Source: CAYIFC01 sp964362645
GTDB taxonomy: Bacteria > Patescibacteriota > Minisyncoccia > Phycocordibacterales > JACOZG01
DNA: 11,289 nucleotides
Assembly: GCA_964362645.1 (NCBI GenBank)
Contig: CAYIFC010000019.1
Location: 1-11,289, forward strand
Direction of reading: 5' to 3'
Positions within the stretch are counted from its first letter, which is position 1. Each line of letters begins with the position of its first letter. The position numbers and the translations under genes were made by a program. Positions 1-5,732 of this stretch are shown here, piece after piece. The notes under the pieces are model-generated. The model was given only the letters and a program-made list of their open reading frames with translations, was not told where the DNA came from and ran no database searches.

Positions 1-219
1 GCTTCCCAGATAGGAGAGAATACGGTTTACCTTGCTTACGACCCTGTCACTCTTTCTTCAACCCCCACAATTAGGGCTTACTTAAGCCGACTTTATTTCT
101 GTGTCGGATTACTGTTCGCCCTTCTTGCTTTGATCACTGGGATACTTTCCCGTAAAGGATTGCACGAACGGCAATTCAAAATGCAGCTAGTTCGAGCTCT
201 GGCCTTGCTCAGTCCTTAA
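1..219 (+). CDS. C-terminal fragment of an unidentified membrane protein
   Basis: Frame 1 is open from the first base and stops at TAA (217-219), leaving 72 residues of a gene that begins outside the window. The visible part has a polar stretch (about residues 1-31), one hydrophobic segment of about 20 residues (about 34-53, LYFCVGLLFALLALITG) and a short basic cytoplasmic-looking tail containing SRKGLHERQ. It therefore looks like the final membrane span and tail of a membrane protein. No family is recognisable. A strong terminator follows 21 nt after the stop, which supports this being a real gene end. Its function is unknown. Confidence 0.6.
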   Translation, partial: ASQIGENTVYLAYDPVTLSSTPTIRAYLSRLYFCVGLLFALLALITGILSRKGLHERQFKMQLVRALALLSP

Positions 220-240
220 TTTTTTCGATAGATTTCAATT

Positions 241-279
241 AGCCGCCGTGCGACGCTTTGCGTTGCCGGCGGTTTCTTT
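241..279 (+). terminator. Rho-independent terminator
   Basis: The stem AGCCGCCG + GCGACGC pairs with GCGTTGC + CGGCGGTT around a TTT loop, with a single bulged T and one G-T pair. It is followed by TTTCTTT. It closes the gene ending at 219. Confidence 0.8.
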
Positions 280-296
280 GTGTTCGAGAACTCACA

Positions 297-325
297 TTGT
301 CCCCATCGATGAAGCGGGTTAAAAT
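297..325 (+). promoter_or_regulatory. Sigma70-type promoter for the secreted protein gene
   Basis: TTGTCC (297-302), a 17-nt spacer and TAAAAT (320-325) place the start near 332. This leaves a leader of about 70 nt before the ATG at 402. The leader can form an 8-bp stem with one bulge (333-341 with 347-354) right at its 5' end. No Shine-Dalgarno sequence is visible before 402. Confidence 0.6.
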
Positions 326-401
326 GGGAATGGTGGGTGAGAAGCCCTCGCCACTTAAATTACTAGTCATTACTCGTTAATTAATTAGTTAAAACAACAT
401 T

Positions 402-1361
402 ATGAAAAAATTATTTCTCTTGGCCCCGATGCTCCTGTTGGCCGCTGTTGTGTTTACACCCGTGACCGCTTCGGCCCAAGCCACCTTGAGTGAGGCCACG
501 ATTCAGAATTTACTCAATCAAATCGCTGTTCTCCAGCAGCAAATCAGAGATCTTACTGCCCAACAGCAATTGGTTCAAAGCTCTTACGTCAACGTTCTCA
601 AGCTTACCCAGAAACTTTCGGTGGGTATGTCGAGCGAAGAGGTTAAGATTCTTCAAGAACTTTTGGCCACAGACCCAGAAATATACCCCGAAGGCTACAT
701 CACTGGCTATTACGGACCATTAACGGCCAAGGCGCTTGGTAAGTTCAAAAAGAAGTTTGTTGAAACGACCGAAGTAAATGACGACGATTCTGATGATGAC
801 AGTGACGACAACGATGCTGAAGAAAGCGACGACGATAGTGATGACGATGAGGACGATGATTCTGACGACGATGACGACAGTTTAGATGATAAAACAATCA
901 AAAAGATTAACGAACTCCTACTCCATGGCGCCGGCAAGTCAGGCAAGATCCCCCATGGTTTCTTGCGGGCTCCCGGGATTTGGAAGAAGTTGGGTGGCGT
1001 TTATCCAACTATTCCAACCACCACTCCGGCCACTACCACCCCGACTGGTGATATAACGGCACCAGTTCTTAGCCGAATCGATACGGATGATATAAAAGAG
1101 AATGAAGCCAAAGTTACTTGGCAGACTAACGAGAAGTCCACAAGCCAAGTCTGGTGGAGCTTCGTTAACCCACCTGTTACTAACGCTAGTACTACCCGCA
1201 CGATTAAAAATAGCAAAATGGTGACTTCGCACAGTGTAAAGATTAACGGTTTGGCGGCCTCAACTACTTACTACTACATCATTGGCTCTACCGATGCCGC
1301 TGGCAATGCAGCCACTTCTCCGGTCAAATCTTTTCAGACTGACGAAGAAGACGAGGACTAA
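402..1361 (+). CDS. Secreted PG-binding-like / Asp-rich / fibronectin III-like protein
   Basis: This 319-residue exported protein has a Sec signal peptide (MKK, a hydrophobic core, likely cleavage after ASA at 25). A Gln/Leu-rich predicted coiled coil (about 29-60) follows. Next is a peptidoglycan-binding-like domain (about 66-120) with the LQ-LL, YITGYYGPLTAKAL and F-KKF pattern. A highly acidic Asp/Ser tract of about 40 residues (about 125-164) comes next. The segment 165-205 contains GAGKSGKIPHGFLRAPGI. A Thr/Pro linker (about 205-218) leads to a fibronectin III-like domain (about 220-314) with VTWQTNEKSTSQVWW and TTYYYIIGSTDAAGN. Coiled coil plus PG-binding-like modules are common in CPR surface proteins. 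A role in cell-wall or surface attachment is inference. The acidic tract could bind divalent cations or act as a spacer. The gene stands alone between its own promoter and terminator. Confidence 0.85.
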   Translation: MKKLFLLAPMLLLAAVVFTPVTASAQATLSEATIQNLLNQIAVLQQQIRDLTAQQQLVQSSYVNVLKLTQKLSVGMSSEEVKILQELLATDPEIYPEGYITGYYGPLTAKALGKFKKKFVETTEVNDDDSDDDSDDNDAEESDDDSDDDEDDDSDDDDDSLDDKTIKKINELLLHGAGKSGKIPHGFLRAPGIWKKLGGVYPTIPTTTPATTTPTGDITAPVLSRIDTDDIKENEAKVTWQTNEKSTSQVWWSFVNPPVTNASTTRTIKNSKMVTSHSVKINGLAASTTYYYIIGSTDAAGNAATSPVKSFQTDEEDED

Positions 1362-1384
1362 GCCCTAATTCTGTAATTAACCAG

Positions 1385-1415
1385 AAACCGTCTCGACGTA
1401 CGTCGGGACGGTTTT
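1385..1415 (+). terminator. Rho-independent terminator
   Basis: AAACCGTC-T-CGACG pairs with CGTCG-G-GACGGTTT, about 14 bp including one T-G pair, around a very tight TA centre. TTTT follows. It lies 24 nt after the stop at 1361. Confidence 0.8.
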
Positions 1416-1430
1416 GCGTCTCAACCAGGC

Positions 1431-1486
1431 CCTGCCTGCCGGCCCGCTTCGCCATAGCTCCAGCGAGGCGAGCAGGCAGGCATTTT
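1431..1486. repeat. Palindromic intergenic element, possible second terminator
   Basis: A 9-bp outer stem (1431-1439 with 1472-1480, CCTGCCTGC/GCAGGCAGG) and an 8-bp inner stem (1445-1452 with 1463-1470) are separated by an asymmetric internal loop of 5 and 1 nt, with a 10-nt apical loop. CATTTTTAG follows on the plus strand. It is GC-rich compared with its flanks. It resembles the dispersed palindromes found between CPR genes. It may act as a backup terminator, or simply be a mobile or amplified palindrome. Confidence 0.6.
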
Positions 1487-1498
1487 TAGTCCAAACCA

Positions 1499-1528
1499 TT
1501 GACAGATTTATAAATCTATGCATATAAT
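1499..1528 (+). promoter_or_regulatory. Consensus sigma70 promoter
   Basis: The boxes are TTGACA (1499-1504), 18 nt and TATAAT (1523-1528), both perfect consensus. The predicted start is near 1535. It is the strongest promoter-like sequence in the window and drives the gene at 1595. Confidence 0.85.
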
Positions 1529-1537
1529 AGAGGTAGA

Positions 1538-1559
1538 GTTGCAGGAATGTCCTAGCAAC
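1538..1559 (+). promoter_or_regulatory. 5' leader hairpin
   Basis: GTTGC-AGGA pairs with TCCT-(A bulge)-GCAAC around an ATG loop, beginning about 3 nt into the predicted transcript. It may protect the mRNA 5' end or act on translation. It does not cover the GAGG ribosome-binding site (1584-1587), which lies 7 nt before the ATG at 1595 and decides that start. Confidence 0.5.
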
Positions 1560-1594
1560 CGAGAACCTCGAAAAAAGAAAGATGAGGAACAGCC

Positions 1595-2329
1595 ATGTGT
1601 CATGGTACAGCCTCGGAAGTAAGCGAAACCACAGGTTTGATGTTTGAATTTGCCGGTTCGGTCGTGCGTCAACTCCCACGTTTGTCGCGCGGAGAAATGA
1701 AACGTTGGTGTGACAATCAAGCTGAACTCAAGGCGGCGTTGGGTAAAATTTTCGGTAGAGTCGTCCTGACCCCCGCCATCTGGAAGCAAGTTTACGACGC
1801 GATCGGTGCCTCAACCAGCGAGCAAGCCTTGGCCGAACTGATGGCGACCAAAAACCAACCCAACCGTTGGATCGAGCCAGTGCTTAGGGTTACACTCAAT
1901 CAGACACTCACTGGTCTGCGCAAGTTGGGTGAGAAGTACAACTTCACTGTCTACACCTACGCTGATGATCTTGATGTTGCCGTACCTCACAACGACCGCG
2001 ATCCCATAAAGACGGGGGCTTACGCCATCTCTTTCGCTCCTAACGTCGAAGCCGATGAGGAGTTCAAAAACTTCTCGGCCGAGCAGCTGAAGGAGCGAGG
2101 GCATCAAGGCACCACCCTTCTCGAACGACTGTTGGTAGAGATGGCCTACATTATCGCCACTGAGGGTGAACATCTCGACGACAAGAACTTCACCCTTTGT
2201 GCAGGTTCTCGTTACTCGGACGGCGTCGTGCCGGACGTCGACTGGAGCTGCGACGGTCGCAAGGTCAGAGTCTTCTGATACGATCCGCAGCGCAGGCGCG
2301 ACGACCTTCGTTCGCGTTTGGCAGTTTAA
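1595..2329 (+). pseudogene. Putative DGR target protein, interrupted by an in-frame TGA
   Basis: An ATG with a good GAGG ribosome-binding site opens a 227-residue frame that stops at TGA (2276-2278). The same frame continues for 16 codons (YDPQRRRDDLRSRLAV) to TAA (2327-2329). Read with W at the TGA, the tail has the pattern GSR-x-SDG-x-VP-x-V-x-W ... KV-x-V-x-WYDP ... LRSRLAV. I recognise this as like the variable C-terminal end (C-type lectin-like fold) of DGR targets in CPR genomes. Codons 207-237 are strongly biased: 19 of 31 end in C and 2 in T, with varied first and second bases and no AAC. This is what A-to-N mutagenesis of an AAC-rich template leaves. The N-terminal 180 residues (SRGEMKRW-x-NQAELKAALG, PHNDRDPIKTGAY) have no domain I can name. 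No signal peptide is present. A reverse-transcriptase fragment lies 200 nt downstream. The DGR assignment is inference. The protein could instead be functional and simply end at the TGA. Confidence 0.6.
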
Positions 2330-2367
2330 CCCTTTCCCCTTTTTTCTTTAACACTGATTCGAATTCC

Positions 2368-2401
2368 GACCCAGTTGCTTCTTGCAACTGGGTCTTCTTT
2401 T
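2368..2401 (+). terminator. Rho-independent terminator
   Basis: A perfect 11-bp stem, GACCCAGTTGC with GCAACTGGGTC, has a TTCTT loop and is followed by TTCTTTT. It ends the transcript of the gene at 1595. A hairpin downstream of the variable region is also a known DGR feature, but this one looks like a terminator first. Confidence 0.85.
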
Positions 2402-2429
2402 GGACTAAAATTAGTTCTGGCTAATACAA
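2400..2429 (+). promoter_or_regulatory. Weak candidate promoter upstream of the RT remnant
   Basis: TTGGAC (2400-2405) is followed by TAATAC (16-nt spacer) or TACAAT (19-nt spacer, 2425-2430). In an intact DGR this is where the template repeat and RT transcript would begin. Nothing resembling a template copy of 2204-2326 is visible between 2330 and 2496. Confidence 0.25.
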
Positions 2430-2496
2430 TCGGTCTCGTTCTGCGATTTCTGGGTCATGGCGAGCGGGATAGCGGTTTGCCTATTAATTACGAAAT

Positions 2497-2522
2497 GTCG
2501 GGAGGCGTTGCCTCCTCCCGAC
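2497..2522. repeat. Palindrome at the RT fragment junction
   Basis: GTCGGGAGG and CCTCCCGAC form a perfect 9-bp inverted repeat around 8 nt; alternatively GGAGGC-GTT-GCCTCC folds at its centre. Recognisable RT sequence begins on its downstream side. This suggests the palindrome was inserted into the RT gene, or marks a deletion end. Confidence 0.65.
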
Positions 2523-2840
2523 GTTATTCTTTCTGGTGACCCACAATATCTTAAACAATTAGTTTTACCAATCCGTCAGTTTCTTAATCGCTCTCTAAAA
2601 CTAGATTTGCATGAAGGGAAGATAAAACTACGCAAATTAAATCAAGGCATTGATTATTTAGGTTATGTAATCCGTTCCCATCACCGAGTTTTACGAACAA
2701 AAACCAAAAACAGAATTTTAAAGCGGGCGGCAAGGGGTGAGATTGATGATCACTCGCTTTGTTCGTATTTGGGGATATTGAGGCATTGCCGAGGGTGGGG
2801 AATTTCGAAAAAGTTACTTATGCTACAATTGCGCGCATGA
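2520..2840 (+). pseudogene. Reverse transcriptase fragment (DGR-type), 3' end only
   Basis: An open frame (ATG at 2457, stop TGA 2838-2840) carries RT-like sequence from about 2520. It reads DVILSGDPQYLKQLVLPI, then LNRSLKLDLHEGKIKLRKL, NQGIDYLGYVIR and RVLRTKTKNRI, then SYLGILRHC. This matches the part of a retroelement RT just after the catalytic YxDD motif: end of palm, the QGIDFLGY motif and start of thumb. The fingers, the whole YxDD motif and about two thirds of the protein are absent. The residues before D22 or so come from non-homologous flank and the palindrome. The last residues (LMLQLRA) are read from the promoter of the next gene, so both ends are cut. It cannot be catalytic. Its position after a variable-region-like gene points to a DGR RT rather than a group II intron, but the fragment alone does not settle this. 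Confidence 0.7.
2821..2829 (+). promoter_or_regulatory. Extended -10 promoter, leaderless start
   Basis: TGCTACAAT matches an extended -10 (TG-N-TACAAT), with the hexamer at 2824-2829. It ends 7 nt before the ATG at 2837, so transcription should begin at or next to the start codon. No clear -35 is seen. Confidence 0.55.
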
Positions 2841-3610
2841 GTGAGTTTTATAGGGGGAAAAGGAGTAAGAATTTGTTTGATCCGGCGGTTAATGGGCCGG
2901 GCAAGGAGCCGTTTCGCTTGAGCCGGTCGAAGATCGAGGTCTTTCTGCGTTGCGCGCGCTGTTTCTATCTCGATCGGCGTTTGGGTGTCGGCGAGCCGCC
3001 GGGTTACCCTTTTAACCTCAACTCCGCTGTTGACCATTTGCTTAAGAAAGAGTTTGACCGTCATCGCGCCGGCAAGACGCCGCACCCCCTCATGGCCGCT
3101 TACGGTCTCAAAGCCGTGCCTTTCCAGCACGCCGAGCTCGATAAGTGGCGCGAGAACTTTGTGGGTATTCAATATCTCCACTCCGCCACCAATCTTTTAA
3201 TTACCGGCGCGCTCGATGACGTCTGGCAAAACGAAGCGGGGGAGTTGATCGTGGTGGATTATAAGGCGACGAGCAAAGACTCGGAGGTTAATCTTGATGC
3301 CGACTGGCAGAGGGGCTACAAAAATCAGGTGGAGATCTATCAATGGCTCTTACACCAGAACGGTTTTAAGGTTTCGCCCACCGCTTACTTTGTTTACGCT
3401 AATGGGAAGAAAGATCGCGAGGCCTTCGATGCGCGGCTCGAGTTCGACGTTACCCTCCTGCCTTACGAGGGCAACTACAGTTGGGTTGAAGGTGTGTTGG
3501 GCAAGATCAATGATTGCCTTATGAGCGAGGCTCTACCTCCAGCTTCCAGCGAGTGCGACTACTGCACTTATCGACAGGCCGCCGGCCAAGCGCTTGCTCG
3601 ATTTAAATAA
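2837..3610 (+). CDS. PD-(D/E)XK superfamily nuclease (Cas4/RecB-like), possible Fe-S protein
   Basis: This 257-residue protein belongs to the PD-(D/E)XK family of metal-dependent DNA nucleases. The core is visible in order: H66 in VDHLLKKEFD, D127/D128 in TGALDDVW, D141 and K143 in VVDYKAT, and Q164 with Y168 in NQVEIYQWLL (motif IV). Four Cys sit at C39/C42 (LRCARCFY) before the core and C240/C243 (CDYCTYR) after it. This split arrangement resembles the Fe-S clusters of Cas4 and AddB-type nucleases. I chose ATG 2837 because the longer frame from 2759 adds RT-derived sequence and because a -10 box lies 7 nt upstream. No cas genes or CRISPR array occur here, so a general repair or recombination role is the more likely reading. 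Its partner is not evident. Confidence 0.85.
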   Translation: MSEFYRGKRSKNLFDPAVNGPGKEPFRLSRSKIEVFLRCARCFYLDRRLGVGEPPGYPFNLNSAVDHLLKKEFDRHRAGKTPHPLMAAYGLKAVPFQHAELDKWRENFVGIQYLHSATNLLITGALDDVWQNEAGELIVVDYKATSKDSEVNLDADWQRGYKNQVEIYQWLLHQNGFKVSPTAYFVYANGKKDREAFDARLEFDVTLLPYEGNYSWVEGVLGKINDCLMSEALPPASSECDYCTYRQAAGQALARFK

Positions 3611-3655
3611 ACCGTTTATTATTCTGTCGGTAAGTTTGGTCGAGAGTTCTATCAC

Positions 3656-3661
3656 TAATCT
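3656..3661 (+). promoter_or_regulatory. Candidate -10 box before the small ORF
   Basis: TAATCT lies 8 nt before the ATG at 3670, the same geometry as other starts in the window. The hexamer is a weak match and the -35 is unclear. Confidence 0.3.
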
Positions 3662-3669
3662 TTATCTTC

Positions 3670-3804
3670 ATGAAAAAATTAATTTGGCTGGTTGTCATTG
3701 TTGTGGTGATTTTTATTGTCTGGAAAATGTGGTCACCGGCGGCTCCGGTCGACACCACTCCGACTTCAACTGAAGGCACTGTTACCACCACCCCTACTCC
3801 GTAG
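3670..3804 (+). CDS. 44-residue membrane-anchored peptide
   Basis: The frame begins MKKLIWLVVIVVVIFIVWKM and ends with a short Pro/Thr-rich tail (PTSTEGTVTTTPTP) before TAG. It has a basic start, one strong hydrophobic segment (4-18) and a Thr/Pro tail of about 20 residues. This suggests a single-span protein with an extracellular tail, or an uncleaved signal anchor. A terminator follows 30 nt later and a possible -10 box precedes it, so it looks like an independent transcription unit. No family is recognised. The short length leaves some doubt that it is translated. Confidence 0.55.
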   Translation: MKKLIWLVVIVVVIFIVWKMWSPAAPVDTTPTSTEGTVTTTPTP

Positions 3805-3833
3805 TTATTCCCCTACCTTTATTCTGATTTTTT

Positions 3834-3864
3834 AAACCCTTCGCGCTCTATGGCGGAGGGTTTT
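3834..3864 (+). terminator. Rho-independent terminator
   Basis: AAACCCTTCGC pairs with GCGGAGGGTTT (one T-G pair) around GCTCTATG, within a T-rich context. It closes the small ORF and sits directly upstream of the xth -10 box. Confidence 0.7.
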
Positions 3865-3873
3865 GCGTTTCGT

Positions 3874-3879
3874 TATAAT
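3874..3879 (+). promoter_or_regulatory. -10 box, leaderless start of xth
   Basis: A perfect TATAAT ends 7 nt before the ATG at 3887. This favours 3887 over the upstream ATG at 3863, which lies inside the terminator and upstream of the -10. The -35 is not clear. Confidence 0.55.
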
Positions 3880-3886
3880 GCGCAGA

Positions 3887-4663
3887 ATGACGACTCTTAT
3901 CTCGTGGAATGTTAATGGTTTGCGCTCGATGGGTAAGCTTAACTTTGTGGAATGGATTAAGAAAAATAAATATGATGTGGTGTGTTTGCAGGAGACCAAG
4001 ATTTCTAAAATTAGTGATTTAGCCCAAGAATTACAAGAACCCGGTGATGGCTACGATGTGGCGTGGAATGTGTGCCAGGAAAAGAAGGGTTACAGTGGCG
4101 TGGCTGTTTATTCTAAACTTGCGCCGCAAAATTTTAAAACCGATTTTGGTCCCAATTCACTTTTGTCGCAAGAGGGGCGAGTGATTGAAGTAGATTACAA
4201 TGACTTCGTTTTGCTCAATGTCTACTTTCCTAATGGCAAGGCGCGGCCGGAGCGCTTGCTCTATAAGCTCAAGTTCTACGCCGAGTTCTTGGTGTATGTT
4301 AAGAAGTTATTAAAGAGTGGCCGGCAAGTTATCTTTACCGGTGATGTGAACACAGCTCACAAGGAGATTGATTTGGCGCGACCGAAAGAGAATGCCAAAG
4401 TCTCTGGCTTCTTACCTGAAGAGCGGGCTTGGATCGACGGTGTGATGAATGCCGGCTTTGTGGATACCTTCCGCCTCTTCCATCCCGGCCCCGGTCATTA
4501 CAGTTGGTGGGATCAGTTGAGTGGGGCGCGTGAGCGCAATGTGGGCTGGCGAATTGATTATTTTTTCGTTAGCTCTGGCTTGGTGCCGCGCGTTAAAGAG
4601 GCGTTTATTTTGCCCGAAGTGATGGGCTCCGACCATGCGCCGGTTGGCCTAGTTTTAAAATGA
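3887..4663 (+). CDS. xth: Exodeoxyribonuclease III / AP endonuclease
   Basis: This is a 258-residue member of the EEP (exonuclease-endonuclease-phosphatase) fold, ExoIII family. It acts on abasic sites and 3' blocked ends in base excision repair. Metal-binding and catalytic motifs are all present: N8/N10 in SWNVNGLR, E36 in LQETK, Y113 in NVYFPNG, D153/N155 in TGDVNTAH, SWW (206-208), D224 in GWRIDYFF, and D249/H250 in GSDHAP. The length is normal for the family. The start at 3887 is chosen from the -10 spacing and because MTTLISWNVNGLR is the usual N-terminus. The stop TGA overlaps the ATG of the next gene by 4 nt (ATGA), so the two are translationally coupled. Confidence 0.95.
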   Translation: MTTLISWNVNGLRSMGKLNFVEWIKKNKYDVVCLQETKISKISDLAQELQEPGDGYDVAWNVCQEKKGYSGVAVYSKLAPQNFKTDFGPNSLLSQEGRVIEVDYNDFVLLNVYFPNGKARPERLLYKLKFYAEFLVYVKKLLKSGRQVIFTGDVNTAHKEIDLARPKENAKVSGFLPEERAWIDGVMNAGFVDTFRLFHPGPGHYSWWDQLSGARERNVGWRIDYFFVSSGLVPRVKEAFILPEVMGSDHAPVGLVLK

Positions 4664-5331
4664 TCTACTTAATCCATGGTTCAGATACTGCGAAAGCGCG
4701 CGCCAAGTGGCGCGCGGCGGCCCAGACCCTCGCCGCCAAACGCCCGGGCGTGAGCGTCTTTCGTCTCTACGGCGAAGAGCTTTTGCTCGAACGACTGGAA
4801 GAACTTTTGGTGGGGCAGACTCTGTTCGATCAAAAATTTATTGTTTTACTAGACGAGGTTTGGAGCGCGGATGGTGCGCCTGAAATTATCGAAATGAATC
4901 TCGAATTGATGGCCGGGTCAGATCACGCTTTCATTTGGCTTGAAGAAAAGTTGCCCGCGGTTGTTTTGAAAAAAATAGAGAAAATTGGGGGGAAGATCGA
5001 GAAGTTTGAATTAAAAGAAGTGGGGGTAAATAAGAAGAAAGAGCGGAGTAATAAAATCTTTGCTTTCGCTAGTGCGCTTGTTGCTGGTCGGCGCAAAGAT
5101 GCGTGGGTCATGTTTACTCACTTGCGAGAGGAGGGGGTGGCGGGGGAAGAATTCTTCTACCCGCTCGCCTGGAAGGTTAAAACGCTACTTAGTGCTAAGA
5201 GTAGTGATCATGATGATGGGTATAAAGAATTAGCAGCGATGTCAGCGCGCTTAATAGAAGCCTACCACTGCGCCCGCCGCGGCGTCACAGACCTCCCTCT
5301 CGCCCTCGAGCAACTAATTTTGGAGAAGTAG
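4660..5331 (+). CDS. holA: DNA polymerase III delta subunit-like protein
   Basis: This 223-residue protein resembles the HolA clamp-loader delta subunit, which opens the sliding clamp. It starts MIYLIHGSD, has QTLFDQKFIVLLDEVW (the delta-like walker-region strand) and then FAFASALVAGRRKDAWVMFTHLREEG and FFYPLAWKVKTLL. It ends with the helical collar-like YKELAAMSARLIEAYH and LEQLILEK. It is about 100 residues shorter than the E. coli protein, as seen in reduced CPR versions. No P-loop is present, as expected for delta. It overlaps xth by 4 nt, and no terminator is visible after it. The family call is good; replication-essential function is inferred. Confidence 0.75.
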   Translation: MIYLIHGSDTAKARAKWRAAAQTLAAKRPGVSVFRLYGEELLLERLEELLVGQTLFDQKFIVLLDEVWSADGAPEIIEMNLELMAGSDHAFIWLEEKLPAVVLKKIEKIGGKIEKFELKEVGVNKKKERSNKIFAFASALVAGRRKDAWVMFTHLREEGVAGEEFFYPLAWKVKTLLSAKSSDHDDGYKELAAMSARLIEAYHCARRGVTDLPLALEQLILEK

Positions 5332-5387
5332 TACTTGTCTCCGATTGCTGGCTATGTTAGTTACTTAAGGTAATATTGACGCCCAAA

Positions 5388-5732
5388 ATGGTTAAATATT
5401 GTATCCAGACACGTAATTATTGCTCCGACCGAGTCGTTTTTACCGAGGATCAGAGAAGCAGTAAGGGGGCTAAACATCCTGAATTAAGAGAAGAAGGTTT
5501 TATCGAAAGGGTGAGGCAAGCAATTGAGAAACCGGACTTTGTTTATCAGGACCTGGCAAATTATAGTAGGCATGTGTATTATAGGTATGAATATACAGCT
5601 AACGGTCGAGATAGATATGTGAAGGTGGTAATTGAAACTTCCCAAGAGCCTTATTTTGTAATTACTGCTTACCGCCCCGACTTTATTAAAGAAGAAGGGA
5701 AAACAAAACTTATCTATAAAAATGACCACTAA
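5388..5732 (+). CDS. Putative BECR-fold RNase toxin (DUF4258/PBECR-like)
   Basis: This 114-residue protein has the pattern of small Barnase/EndoU/ColicinE5-D/RelE-like nucleases. It shows KHPELREEG, then a helix with FIERVRQAIEKPDFV. Strands with VYYRYEYTANGRDRYVKVVIE follow, and it closes with YFVITAYRPDFI. Candidate active residues are H30, R41/R43, K79, T93 and R96. The start at ATG 5388 is preferred over TTG 5376. TAATAT (5371-5376) is a possible -10. The gene overlaps the next one by 11 nt, the usual layout of a toxin-antitoxin pair. Local AT content is higher than in the flanking housekeeping genes, which fits acquisition. Toxicity is inferred from family resemblance and layout only. 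Confidence 0.55.
   Translation: MVKYCIQTRNYCSDRVVFTEDQRSSKGAKHPELREEGFIERVRQAIEKPDFVYQDLANYSRHVYYRYEYTANGRDRYVKVVIETSQEPYFVITAYRPDFIKEEGKTKLIYKNDH

Noticed and set aside
710..946. Ser-rich minus-strand ORF
   Set aside because: It is the antisense shadow of the Asp/Ser tract of the 402 gene and has no start signal.
1377..1789. Minus-strand ORFs across the 1385-1595 region
   Set aside because: They run through the terminator, the palindrome and the plus-strand consensus promoter, with no recognisable protein content.
1595..2278. UGA reassignment (genetic code 25) to explain the in-frame TGA
   Set aside because: Conserved genes here are full length without internal TGA, and xth, mutM and the NYN gene end at TGA at the expected places.
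2330..2496. Template repeat for the putative variable region
   Set aside because: Only a short chance match (GGTCTCGTT against GGTTCTCGTT) was seen; it does not continue, so no template is claimed.
2759..2836. Upstream start for the nuclease gene
   Set aside because: The extra 26 residues are read from the RT fragment in another frame and lie upstream of the -10 box.
2837..3610. Cas4 of a CRISPR system
   Set aside because: No array, repeats or other cas genes are in the window; only the fold and Cys layout are shared.
3863..3886. Upstream ATG for xth
   Set aside because: It lies within the terminator and before the TATAAT, and adds residues not found in the family.
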